Source of the DNA: Betaproteobacteria bacterium UBA2592
GTDB taxonomy: Bacteria > Pseudomonadota > Gammaproteobacteria > Burkholderiales > Rhodocyclaceae
Assembly: GCA_002340095.1 (NCBI GenBank)
Contig: DDKS01000042.1
Location: 36,151 to 100,150 of the forward strand
DNA: 64,000 bases
Direction: 5' to 3'
A program made the position numbers and the translations under genes. The notes under the pieces were generated by a model. The model was not told where the DNA came from. It was given only the letters and a program-made list of their open reading frames with translations, and ran no database searches. Positions within the stretch are counted from its first letter, which is position 1; every line of letters begins with the position of its first letter. Shown in pieces: positions 36,787 through 45,017 of this stretch.

Positions 36787-36830
36787 CGGTCCGGTTCCCA
36801 TTCCAAACCTCACATGACGGAGTCTCTTCC

Positions 36831-37850
36831 ATGAAGCTCAAGAACCCGCTGCTCTTTGCTGCCCTGCTGGCACTCTCCGCTTCTGCCGCTGCGGCCCAGG
36901 AAGCCGTGCTCAATCTCTATTCCGCCCGCCATTATCAAACCGACGAAGCCCTGTACAGCAATTTCACCAAGCAGACGGGTATCAAGATCAACCGGATCGA
37001 AGGCAAGGAGGATGAACTACTGGAACGCATCAAGAATGAAGGTGCCAATAGTCCGGCTGACGTGCTCCTGACCGTGGACGCCGCCCGTCTGGCCGCCGCG
37101 CATGAGCTGGGTCTGTTCGCCCCGGTCAAGTCGAAACTCCTGGAAAGCCGTATTCCCGCCTACCTGCGCACCGATGACTGGTTCTCCTTCTCCACCCGCG
37201 CCCGGGTCATCGTCTACAACAAGGCGGAAGTGCAGGCCGAACAGGTGCAGAACTACGAAGACCTGGCCAACCCCGCCCTGAAGGGTAAGCTCTGCTCCCG
37301 TTCCGGCTCCCACCCCTACAACCTCTCGCTGATGGCTTCCGTCATTGCGCACCAGGGCGAGCAAAAGGCAGAAGCCTGGGCCAAGGGGCTGGTCGCCAAC
37401 TTCGCCCGCGCTCCCAAGGGAGGCGATACCGATCAGATCAAGGCCGTGGCCGCGGGTGAATGCGGAGTGGCGATCGCCAATTCCTACTATGTGGCCCGCC
37501 TGATGCGCTCTGACAAGCCTGCCGACAAGAAGGTGATGGAAAAGGTGGGGGTGGTCTGGCCCAATCAGAAGAGCACCGGCACCCACATCAACGTGTCTGG
37601 TGGCGGCATGCTCAAACATGCTCCTAACAAGGCCGCGGCAGTGAAGTTCCTGGAGTACCTGGCCAGCGACGAAGCCCAGCGCTACTTCGCCGACGGCAAT
37701 AACGAATGGCCGGTGGTCACCAGCGTCAAGGTGAAAAACCCGGCCCTGGAAGCCCTGGGGCCCTTCAAGGTGGACACCCTGCCGGTAAGCTCTCTGGCCA
37801 TGTACCGCGCCAAGGCTCAGGTGATCTTCGACCGGGTGGGTTTCCGCTGA
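36831..37850 (+). CDS. Fe(III) ABC transporter periplasmic binding protein (FbpA/FutA-like)
   Basis: 339 residues. The start at 36831 has GGAG 8 bases upstream and opens a signal peptide (LLFAALLALSASAAAAQ). Mature protein: EAVLNLYSARHYQTDEALYSNFTKQTG, with the early Tyr/His iron-binding region; GKEDELLERIKNEG; and the paired tyrosines in IANSYYVARL that ligate ferric iron in FbpA. Complete to the C-terminus. It delivers Fe3+ to the permease encoded convergently at 37929-39557. A Fur-like site lies over its promoter. Confidence 0.93.
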   Translation: MKLKNPLLFAALLALSASAAAAQEAVLNLYSARHYQTDEALYSNFTKQTGIKINRIEGKEDELLERIKNEGANSPADVLLTVDAARLAAAHELGLFAPVKSKLLESRIPAYLRTDDWFSFSTRARVIVYNKAEVQAEQVQNYEDLANPALKGKLCSRSGSHPYNLSLMASVIAHQGEQKAEAWAKGLVANFARAPKGGDTDQIKAVAAGECGVAIANSYYVARLMRSDKPADKKVMEKVGVVWPNQKSTGTHINVSGGGMLKHAPNKAAAVKFLEYLASDEAQRYFADGNNEWPVVTSVKVKNPALEALGPFKVDTLPVSSLAMYRAKAQVIFDRVGFR

Positions 37851-37876
37851 CCCGGCCTTGCCTTCCGGTTCCCTCT

Positions 37877-37898
37877 ACCCCGCTGCGGCGGGGTTTTT
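37877..37898 (+). terminator. Terminator after the iron-binding protein gene
   Basis: Stem ACCCCGC / GCGGGGT with a TGCG loop and TTTT tail, 27 bp after the stop and between convergent genes. Confidence 0.8.
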
Positions 37899-37928
37899 GC
37901 TGTCCTGCCATCAAGGAAACCGGGAAGA

Positions 37929-39557
37929 CTACTTGCGACTCCTGGCAATCTGGCGAGACAGGGCGATCAGGGGGAGCAGCCCCACGGCGACGATGGCCAG
38001 GGCAGCAGTGGAGGCTTCCGCCAGCCGCTCATCGGAGGCCAGGGTATAGGTCTGAGTTGCCAGGGTGTCGAAATTGAAGGGGCGCATCACCAAGGTGGCG
38101 GGCAATTCCTTCATCACATCCACGAACACCAGGAGGCCAGCCGTAAACAGGCTGCCCCGCAGAATGGGGGCATGAACCCGGCGCAGGGTGGCGAACTGGC
38201 CCAGCCCCAGGCTGCGGGATGCATCATCCATGTTCGGAGTGATCTTGCCCAGGCTGCTTTCCACCGTATGCAAGGCCACCGCCAGGAAGCGCACCAGGTA
38301 GGCGTAGACCAGGGCTGCCACCCCCCCGGTCAGGATAAGGCCGGGATTGACCCCGAAGGCGCTCTCCCAAACCGAGGCAAGCCAGGTATCCAGCCGGGTG
38401 ACGGGAATCAGCACCCCCACGGCGATCACCGCCCCGGGCACCGCATAGCCAAGCCCTACGAGGCGATTCAAGCCCCGGGCCAGCAGGGTTTTCGAAAGAC
38501 GCGCCCCATAGGCGAGCAAGAGTGCCAGCAACACGGCCAGCAGGGCCGTGACCCCGGCCAGGAAGAAACTGTTGCCCGCCAAGGTGAAGAAGCGGGGACC
38601 GAACTGGGCGTCCCCCTCGAGCAGGGCCATGCGTAGCAGCAGCAGAGCGGGCAGAAAAAAACCCAGGAACAGGGGAATACAGCAGACCAGCGCCGCCAGC
38701 AGGGCCCAGGGGCCGCGCAACCGCTGGCCAGGCATGGGACGGTTGCGCCCGGTGGTGTTATGGTAGCGGGCCCTGCCCCGGGAGGTGCGTTCCAGCAGGA
38801 TCAACAGGATCACAAACCCCAGCAGGGTGGCAGAAAGCTGGGCGGCGGCAATACGATCTCCCAGGGAAAACCAGGCGCGGTAGATGCCGGTGGTGAAGGT
38901 ATCGACCCCGAAATAGGCCACCGTGCCGTAATCGGCCAGGGTTTCCATCAGAGCCAGGGCCACCCCGGCAGCAATGGCAGGCCGGGCCAGGGGCAGGGAG
39001 ACACGGAAGAAGGCGCGCCACGGCCCCACCCCCAGGGTGCGGGCCGCCTCCAGCATGCCGCTGGCCCGCTCCAGGAAGGCGTTGCGGGCCAGCAGGTAGA
39101 CATAGGGATAAAGCACGAAGGCAAACATCCCGACTGCCCCTCCCAGGCTGCGCACATCGGGAAACCAGTAATCGCTGCGGCTCCAGCCGAAGGTTTCCCG
39201 GAGCCAGGTCTGCACCGGCCCGACGAACTGCAGCAGGTCGGTATACAGGTAGGCCATCACGTAGGCCGGCACGGCCATGGGCAGCACCAGGGCCCACTCG
39301 AAGATGCGCCGACCAGGAAACTCGTGCATGGCGGTAAGCCAGGCCGTGGACACTCCGAGGACCGCCACGCCCAGAGCCACCCCCAGACAGAGCAGCAGGG
39401 AATTGCGGATGTAGTCCCCCAGTACCGTATCGGCCAGATGGCGCCAGATCTCGCCGGTGCCGCCCGCCAGCAAATTGAGGCCGACGCTGGCCACAGGCAG
39501 GGCCGCCAGGGCCGCGATCAGCAGGGAAAAAATCAGCAGGGGAGAAAAATTGCGCAT
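37929..39557 (-). CDS. Fe(III) ABC transporter permease (FbpB-like, two fused permease domains)
   Basis: 542 residues with about 12 membrane helices arranged as two binding-protein-dependent transport domains, as in FbpB/SfuB. The first has TLGVGPWRAFFRVSLPLARPAIAAG (EAA-type loop); the second has SLGLGQFATLRRVHAPILRGSLFTAG. The N-terminus MRNFSPLLIFSLLIAALAAL is a helix, not a cleaved signal. It pairs with the binding protein and the ATPase on either side, but it is on the opposite strand to both, convergent with the first and divergent from the second. Confidence 0.93.
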   Translation of the reverse strand: MRNFSPLLIFSLLIAALAALPVASVGLNLLAGGTGEIWRHLADTVLGDYIRNSLLLCLGVALGVAVLGVSTAWLTAMHEFPGRRIFEWALVLPMAVPAYVMAYLYTDLLQFVGPVQTWLRETFGWSRSDYWFPDVRSLGGAVGMFAFVLYPYVYLLARNAFLERASGMLEAARTLGVGPWRAFFRVSLPLARPAIAAGVALALMETLADYGTVAYFGVDTFTTGIYRAWFSLGDRIAAAQLSATLLGFVILLILLERTSRGRARYHNTTGRNRPMPGQRLRGPWALLAALVCCIPLFLGFFLPALLLLRMALLEGDAQFGPRFFTLAGNSFFLAGVTALLAVLLALLLAYGARLSKTLLARGLNRLVGLGYAVPGAVIAVGVLIPVTRLDTWLASVWESAFGVNPGLILTGGVAALVYAYLVRFLAVALHTVESSLGKITPNMDDASRSLGLGQFATLRRVHAPILRGSLFTAGLLVFVDVMKELPATLVMRPFNFDTLATQTYTLASDERLAEASTAALAIVAVGLLPLIALSRQIARSRK

Positions 39558-39576
39558 GAATGAGATCTCTTGGAGT

Positions 39577-39590
39577 TGCGAATTATAATC
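39577..39590 (+). promoter_or_regulatory. -10 element with Fur-like AT palindrome for the iron ABC ATPase gene
   Basis: TATAAT at 39584-39589 lies inside TTGCGAATTATAATCGAC, a partly palindromic stretch similar to Fur half-sites. No convincing -35 is seen 16-18 bp upstream. It sits in the 59-bp gap of the divergent permease and ATPase genes. Confidence 0.3.
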
Positions 39591-39616
39591 GACACATCTC
39601 CAGAGGACTCGCGCCC

Positions 39617-40741
39617 ATGGCTCAGCTTGAAATTTCCCATCTCGTGCAGCGTTACGGCACCCACACGGTGGTGCAGGATGTCAGCTTTCAGGTGGGTGCC
39701 GGCCAGATCGCCTGCCTGCTCGGCCCCTCCGGCTGCGGCAAGACCACCTTGCTGCGCTGCATCGCCGGCTTCGAGGAAGTGGCGGGCGGCGAGATCCGCC
39801 TGCATGGGCAAGTCGTCAGCCGTCCGGGCTACCGCCAACCCCCGGAGCGACGCCAGATCGGCATGGTGTTCCAGGATTACGCCTTGTTCCCTCACCTGAC
39901 GGTGCACCAGAACGTGGCCTTCGGCCTCGGCAGCGACAGCCCGGCAGTCCAGCACCAGCGGGTGGAGCATCTGCTGGCCCTGGTGGGCCTGTCCGGCCAG
40001 GGGCACAAATTTCCCCATGAACTCTCCGGCGGCCAGCAACAGCGCGTGGCCCTGGCCCGGGCCCTGGCTCCCAGGCCCCAGTTGATCCTGCTTGACGAGC
40101 CCTTCTCCAACCTCGATGTGGACCTGCGCGAGCGGCTCTCCCTGGAAGTGCGCGACATCCTTAAGGAAGAAGGCTCCACCGCCATCCTGGTCACTCACGA
40201 CCAGCACGAACCCTTCGCCATGGCCGACGAGATCGGCATCGTCGCGGAAGGGCGCATCCAGCAATGGGACAGCCCCTACAACCTGTACCACCAGCCCGCC
40301 AACCGCTTCGTGGCCGACTTTATCGGCCAGGGCGTGCTGATTCCAGGCCGGGTCATCGGCGAACACCAGGTCCGCATCGAGCTGGGCGTACTCGATTCCG
40401 TCGCGCCGGTGGAGTGCAGCAAGGGATGCGGCACCTGCAACGGCAAGCGCCCCGACCACAGCTGCAACGTCGACGTACTGCTGCGTCCGGACGACGTGGT
40501 GCACGATGACACCAGCCCCACCCGCGCCCGGGTCCTGAACAAGGCCTTCCGAGGTGCCGACATCCTCTACACCCTGGAGCTGGAAAGCGGAACCCGGGTC
40601 TTGTCCCTGGTTCCCAGCCATCACAACCATGCGCTGGGAGAAGCCATCGGCATCCGGCTGGACGTGGATCATGTGGTCGCCTTCAAATCCCACCTGCCCC
40701 CCGACACCCCCGCAAACCAGGTTCCCAATCTGGCCCGCTGA
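39617..40741 (+). CDS. Fe(III) ABC transporter ATP-binding protein (FbpC-like)
   Basis: 374 residues from 39617; a frame-open extension back to 39560 would lie in the promoter. Walker A GPSGCGKTT, Q-loop MVFQDYALFPHLTV, signature LSGGQQQR, Walker B LILLDEPFSNLD, and the H-loop VTHDQHE. The C-terminal TOBE-like part contains an unusual cysteine cluster, C-x3-C-x2-C-x8-C (VECSKGCGTCNGKRPDHSC), then VLLRPDDV. It energises import with the permease encoded divergently. Six bp after its stop, aat begins. Confidence 0.93.
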   Translation: MAQLEISHLVQRYGTHTVVQDVSFQVGAGQIACLLGPSGCGKTTLLRCIAGFEEVAGGEIRLHGQVVSRPGYRQPPERRQIGMVFQDYALFPHLTVHQNVAFGLGSDSPAVQHQRVEHLLALVGLSGQGHKFPHELSGGQQQRVALARALAPRPQLILLDEPFSNLDVDLRERLSLEVRDILKEEGSTAILVTHDQHEPFAMADEIGIVAEGRIQQWDSPYNLYHQPANRFVADFIGQGVLIPGRVIGEHQVRIELGVLDSVAPVECSKGCGTCNGKRPDHSCNVDVLLRPDDVVHDDTSPTRARVLNKAFRGADILYTLELESGTRVLSLVPSHHNHALGEAIGIRLDVDHVVAFKSHLPPDTPANQVPNLAR

Positions 40742-40747
40742 GACCCC

Positions 40748-41458
40748 ATGATTCCCTGGCTGGAGGGGGACGCCCCCTTCCCTCCCCTGGAACAGGCCCT
40801 CAAGGAGCCAAACGGCCTGCTTGCCGCCGGAGCCGACCTGTCCGTCCCCCGCCTTCTGGCCGCCTACCGGCAGGGCATCTTTCCCTGGTTCTCCCCAGGG
40901 GATCCCATCCTCTGGTGGAGCCCGGAGCCTCGCATGGTGCTGTTTCCCGAGGAATTCAGGCCTTCCCGCTCCCTTGCCCGGACCCTGCGCCGAGGCATCT
41001 TCGAGGTCCGTCTGGACAGTGCCTTTCATCAAGTCATCGCCGCCTGCGCCGAAACCCCGAGGCCCGGCCAGAGCGGCACCTGGATCACCAGGGAGATCCG
41101 CCAGGCCTACGGCGCCCTCCATGAACTCGGCCACGCCCACTCGGTCGAAACCTGGCTGGAAGGCAAACTGGTGGGCGGCCTCTACGGGGTTGCCCTGGGC
41201 CGGATGTTTTATGGAGAATCCATGTTCGCCTGGCACACGGACGCTTCCAAAGTGGCTTTCGCCCATCTGGTCCGCTACCTGAAGCAGGAGGGATTCGGCA
41301 TGATCGACTGTCAGATGAAGACCCGGCACCTGGCCTCCCTGGGTGCCCGGGAAATTCCCCGGCGTGAATTTGCCGAGCGCCTGCACGAACTCATCGCCCT
41401 GCCCGCCCCCGTGGGCCTCTGGCCCGAAACGGGCGCCCAGTCCCCCTGGCGCAGCTGA
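40748..41458 (+). CDS. aat: Aat, leucyl/phenylalanyl-tRNA-protein transferase
   Basis: Adds Leu or Phe from aminoacyl-tRNA to N-terminal Arg or Lys, marking proteins for ClpS-ClpAP. 236 residues. Family motifs: EPNGLLAAGADLSVPRLLAAYRQGIFPWF, WWSPEPRMVLFPEEF, GTWITREIRQAYGALHELGHAHSVE, GGLYGVALGRMFYGESMF, MIDCQMKTRHLASLGAREIPR. Directly followed by bpt, so both N-degron transferases are together; clpS and clpA are not in the window. Confidence 0.97.
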   Translation: MIPWLEGDAPFPPLEQALKEPNGLLAAGADLSVPRLLAAYRQGIFPWFSPGDPILWWSPEPRMVLFPEEFRPSRSLARTLRRGIFEVRLDSAFHQVIAACAETPRPGQSGTWITREIRQAYGALHELGHAHSVETWLEGKLVGGLYGVALGRMFYGESMFAWHTDASKVAFAHLVRYLKQEGFGMIDCQMKTRHLASLGAREIPRREFAERLHELIALPAPVGLWPETGAQSPWRS

Positions 41459-41472
41459 ACATATCCCCCCGT

Positions 41473-42228
41473 ATGGATTCCCGCCTGCCTCTCTCCCTGC
41501 TGCAGTTCTATGCCACCTCCGGCTATCCCTGCAGCTACCTGCCCGACCAGGAGGCCCGCTCCCAGGTCGCCACCCCGGCCCACCTCATCGACACGACGGC
41601 CTACAGCCAGCTGATCCGGGTCGGTTTCCGGCGCAGCGGTGCATTCACCTACCGCCCCTGGTGCGACAACTGCAAGGCCTGCATCCCCGTCCGCCTGCCC
41701 GTCGAACGGCTGGACATGTCGCGCACCCAACGGCGTGCCCTGAAAAAGCATGGCAACCTCGTGGTCAGGGAGTTGCCCCTGGCACACCACGAAGCCCACT
41801 ACGAGCTGTATGTCCGCTACCAGGCCAGCCGCCATCCCGGAGGCGGCATGGACGAGGACAGCCGCGACCAGTACGCCCAGTTCCTGCTCGAAAGCCAGGT
41901 GGATACCCGGCTCATGGAGTTTTCCGAAAACGGCCAACTGCGCATGGTCAGCATCATCGACGTACTCGAGGACGGCATCTCCTCCGTCTACACCTTTTTC
42001 GATCCGGACGTGCCCGGCGCCACCTTCGGCACCTACAACATCCTCTGGCAGGCCAGACTCTGCCAGCAGTTCGCACTCCCCTACCTGTACCTCGGCTACT
42101 GGATCCGGGCGAGCCGCAAAATGGCCTACAAGGCCAACTTCCGTCCCATCCAGGGCTACATCGGCGGCATGTGGCGGGAAATTTCGCCCCAGGAGCTGAA
42201 TCTACCGCCCCGGGTCACACCCCCCTGA
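41473..42228 (+). CDS. bpt: Bpt, aspartate/glutamate leucyltransferase
   Basis: Bacterial homologue of arginyl-transferases; it adds Leu to N-terminal Asp or Glu. 251 residues. The N-terminal Cys-containing part (FYATSGYPCSYLPDQEARSQ, YRPWCDNCKACIPVRLPV) and the C-terminal part (FDPDVPGATFGTYNILWQ, YLGYWIRASRKMAYKANFRP, IQGYIGGMW) are typical. 14 bp after aat. Together they widen the set of N-termini recognised by ClpS. Confidence 0.95.
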   Translation: MDSRLPLSLLQFYATSGYPCSYLPDQEARSQVATPAHLIDTTAYSQLIRVGFRRSGAFTYRPWCDNCKACIPVRLPVERLDMSRTQRRALKKHGNLVVRELPLAHHEAHYELYVRYQASRHPGGGMDEDSRDQYAQFLLESQVDTRLMEFSENGQLRMVSIIDVLEDGISSVYTFFDPDVPGATFGTYNILWQARLCQQFALPYLYLGYWIRASRKMAYKANFRPIQGYIGGMWREISPQELNLPPRVTPP

Positions 42229-42354
42229 GCGGCCACAGGCATCCCCACCCCGAGGCAGACTCGCTTCCAGCCAAGCGCAGCCGTATTTGCGCCCACCCGC
42301 CCCGACCAGTATCCTTGCGCCCCTCGGCACTCCGCTCCCCTTGCCTTACCGAAC

Positions 42355-43464
42355 ATGACAGCCCCGGCATCCTTCAGCGTTCTGCACACCGAATCCTCTC
42401 CATCCCTGGGTGGCCAGGAGCTGCGCATCCTGCTGGAAATGGAACAGTTGAGCGGGCGTGGCATCCACTCCGTCCTTGCCGCCCGGCCCGGCACGCCCAT
42501 CATCGAGGAAGCCCGGCGCCGGGGCCTGACCACCTATGCAGTGCCGCTGCGCTTCAACCTCGACCCTCTCAGCATGTGGCAGCTGGCCCGTATCATCAAA
42601 CGGCACCGGATCCGGGTCGTCAATGCCCACAACTCGAAGGATGGCTGGAATGCCGCCCCCGTAGCCCGCCTGATGGGAGTGAAGGTCATCCGGGCTCGAC
42701 ACATTGCCAACCCCATCCGCGCTGGGCGCAGCAGCCGACTCATTTACGGCCCGCTCTGCGATGCCGTCATGACCACATCCGAAAGCATCAAGGCACACCT
42801 GGTCGAGCGGGGCATCCCGGCAGACAAGATCACCTCCGTCCCCACAGGCATCGACATCGCCAGATTCGAATCCGCCACACCGGGCAGCTTGCGCACAGAC
42901 CTGGGCATCCCCGCCGGCGTCCCCCTGGTGGGCCAGGTCGCCGTGCTGCGGGGCGACAAGGGGCCGGAAAGCTTCGTCCGGGCCGCACAGCGGCTCATCG
43001 AGGCCGGCTCGGATGCCTGGTTCGTCCTGGTCGGTGAAGGCCCCTCGCGCAAGAAAGTCGAACGATTGCTGGCAGAACATGGCCATGCCGACCGGATCAA
43101 GCTGGCCGGATTCCGGCGCGACATCCCTGCCGTCCTGGCCGACCTGGACCTGTTCGTGCTGGCCGCCCACGCTTCCGAAGGCGTCCCCCAGGCGGTCCTC
43201 CAGGCGCACGCCGCTCGTCGTCCGGTGATTACCACGGACCGGGGCGGCATCACTGAAGTGGCCATCGACCGGAAAACAGCCCTGGTTGTCCCCCCCAGGA
43301 ATCCGGCTGCCCTGGCCGATGCCATCCAGACGCTCCTGGCGTCCCCCCGAATGGCGGCAGACCTGGCGGCAGGAGGCCACGCACTGGTCCGGTCCCGCCA
43401 TACCCTGGAACACATGCTCGACAAGATGGAAGCCATGTACCGGGGCCTGCTGGAACAGCATTGA
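42355..43464 (+). CDS. Glycosyltransferase family 4 protein
   Basis: 369 residues, GT-B fold. The N-terminal acceptor domain begins FSVLHTESSPSLGGQELRIL, where the glycine loop SLGGQE is typical of GT4. The C-terminal donor domain has VLRGDKGPESFVRAAQRL, LVGEGPSRKKVERL and the nucleotide-sugar motif ASEGVPQAVLQAHAARRPV, in which the second Glu of E-x7-E is Gln, common in lipopolysaccharide and polysaccharide enzymes. Sugar and acceptor are unknown; a role in envelope polysaccharide is likely. Its stop overlaps the TTG start of the MATE gene. Confidence 0.9.
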   Translation: MTAPASFSVLHTESSPSLGGQELRILLEMEQLSGRGIHSVLAARPGTPIIEEARRRGLTTYAVPLRFNLDPLSMWQLARIIKRHRIRVVNAHNSKDGWNAAPVARLMGVKVIRARHIANPIRAGRSSRLIYGPLCDAVMTTSESIKAHLVERGIPADKITSVPTGIDIARFESATPGSLRTDLGIPAGVPLVGQVAVLRGDKGPESFVRAAQRLIEAGSDAWFVLVGEGPSRKKVERLLAEHGHADRIKLAGFRRDIPAVLADLDLFVLAAHASEGVPQAVLQAHAARRPVITTDRGGITEVAIDRKTALVVPPRNPAALADAIQTLLASPRMAADLAAGGHALVRSRHTLEHMLDKMEAMYRGLLEQH

Positions 43465-44822
43465 CGCCGACTGCCCAAGCATCCCTCCCGGCCCTGGCCC
43501 GGCGCATCCTCGCCCTGGCCTGGCCGGTCCTGGTAGCCCAGTTGGCCTCGATCGGCATGATGGTGGTGGATACCCTCGTGGTAGGCCGCCACTCCACGGC
43601 CGACCTGGCCGCCGTGGCCGTAGGCGCCGGTATCTACGTCACCCTGATGCTGGGGCTGGCCGGAGTGGTGCAGGCCCTGGGGCCGGTGATCGGACAACAC
43701 TACGGCGCCCGACGTCGGGAGGCCATCGGCCCGGAACTGCGCCAGGGCCTGTGGCTGGTGCTCTACCTTTCCCTGGCCGGCATGCTGCTGCTGGCCTTCC
43801 CCCATGCCTTGCTCGCTCCGGCCCGGCTCACTCCCGAGGTGGAAGCCATAGCCGCCACCTACCTGCAGTTGCTGGCCCTGTCACTGCCTGCCTCCCTGGG
43901 CTACCGGGCCTTCCATGCCACCGCCAATGCTCTGGGCCATCCCCGCCCCCTGATGTACATCGCCATCGTTGAAACCCTGACCCACGCCCTGCTGGCCTGG
44001 GGTCTGGTGGGAGGGCGCCTGGGCCTGCCGCCGCTCGGCGCCGCTGGTGCCGCCCTCTCCCAGATTCTCGTCACCTGGGGCGCCATGCTCGCCGGCTTCT
44101 GGCTGCTGGCCCGGCATCCGGCCTTCTCCACCTACCAGGTGTTCGGCCATTTCGAAAAGCCCAGCTGGCCGGCCCAGAAGGAACTGCTGCGCCTGGGCAT
44201 CCCCATGGGCTTCTCCTATCTGGTGGAAATCAGCGCCTTCACCCTGATGGCCATCTTCATCGCCCGCCTGGGCCCTGAAGTGGTGGGGGGGCACCGCATC
44301 GCCGCCAACCTCTCTGCCCTCACCTACATGCTGCCCCTCTCCCTGGCCCTGGCCACCGGGGCCCAGGTGGCCCAGGCCGCCGGCGCGGGACGGGAGGCCC
44401 TGGCCTGGGCCACGGCCAGGGCGGGCATGGTGCTGGCCTCTGGCCTCGCCCTGGGTGTGGCCCTGCTGCTCTGGGGACTGAAGGAACCCATCGCCCGCCT
44501 GGCCACGAGCGACCCCCGGGTGGCGGTCGTGGCCACCGGCTTGATCCTCTACATTGCCGTCTATCAGTTCTTCGATGCGGCCCAGACCATCGCCGGCTTT
44601 TCCCTGCGGGCCTACAAGGTGAGCTTCCTGCCGCTGCTCATCCACCTCACCTGCTTCTGGGGCCTTGGGCTCGGTCTGGGCTACTGGCTCGCCTTCCATG
44701 CGCCCGAACCCCAAGGCGCTGCCGGATTCTGGCAAGCCGCCGTGGTCTCCACCGTCACCGCCTCGGTACTCCTGAGCACGCTGCTGCTCTGGGTGGTGCG
44801 CCAGCGCCTGAAACCGGATTAA
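43461..44822 (+). CDS. MATE-family multidrug/toxin efflux transporter (NorM-like)
   Basis: 453 residues, twelve membrane helices in two similar halves. It begins at a TTG (43461) overlapping the glycosyltransferase stop by 4 bp (TTGA). The next in-frame Met is M33 (GMMVVDTLVVG), too late, since ALARRILALAWPVLVAQLASIGM is the family's first helix. Other family stretches: VDTLVVGRHSTADLAAVAVG, GPVIGQHYGARRRE, GPEVVGGHRIAANL. Such proteins export cationic drugs with Na+ or H+. Substrate cannot be told. Confidence 0.92.
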   Translation: MTPTAQASLPALARRILALAWPVLVAQLASIGMMVVDTLVVGRHSTADLAAVAVGAGIYVTLMLGLAGVVQALGPVIGQHYGARRREAIGPELRQGLWLVLYLSLAGMLLLAFPHALLAPARLTPEVEAIAATYLQLLALSLPASLGYRAFHATANALGHPRPLMYIAIVETLTHALLAWGLVGGRLGLPPLGAAGAALSQILVTWGAMLAGFWLLARHPAFSTYQVFGHFEKPSWPAQKELLRLGIPMGFSYLVEISAFTLMAIFIARLGPEVVGGHRIAANLSALTYMLPLSLALATGAQVAQAAGAGREALAWATARAGMVLASGLALGVALLLWGLKEPIARLATSDPRVAVVATGLILYIAVYQFFDAAQTIAGFSLRAYKVSFLPLLIHLTCFWGLGLGLGYWLAFHAPEPQGAAGFWQAAVVSTVTASVLLSTLLLWVVRQRLKPD

Positions 44823-44913
44823 GGCTCCCCGGCACCCCCTCTCCGGCCGCCCCCAAGCCCGAATTTCCGCGCCCGTTCAGGCACATGACGAAGAAATCGA
44901 GCGGGAACAGATA

Positions 44914-44929
44914 ACACAATATTTAGTCA
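44914..44929. promoter_or_regulatory. NrdR box 1 upstream of nrdJ
   Basis: ACACAATATTTAGTCA matches the NrdR consensus (ACAC-AT-rich-GTGT type), best in its left half. It is paired with box 2 at a start-to-start distance of 31 bp, the three-turn spacing characteristic of NrdR sites. Confidence 0.75.
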
Positions 44930-44944
44930 ACTCGTTGCAGCATA

Positions 44945-44960
44945 CCACTATATGTAGTAG
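44945..44960. promoter_or_regulatory. NrdR box 2 upstream of nrdJ
   Basis: CCACTATATGTAGTAG, a near-palindrome (ACTA-TATG-TAGT) and a good NrdR match, 58 bp before the nrdJ start. A possible -35 (TTGCAG, 44935-44940) lies between the boxes, so bound NrdR would block RNA polymerase. Confidence 0.78.
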
Positions 44961-45017
44961 CTTTACGCCCCATCAAAAAAACAATCCACAAACAAACGAG
45001 ACGACCAGGAGTGTTGA

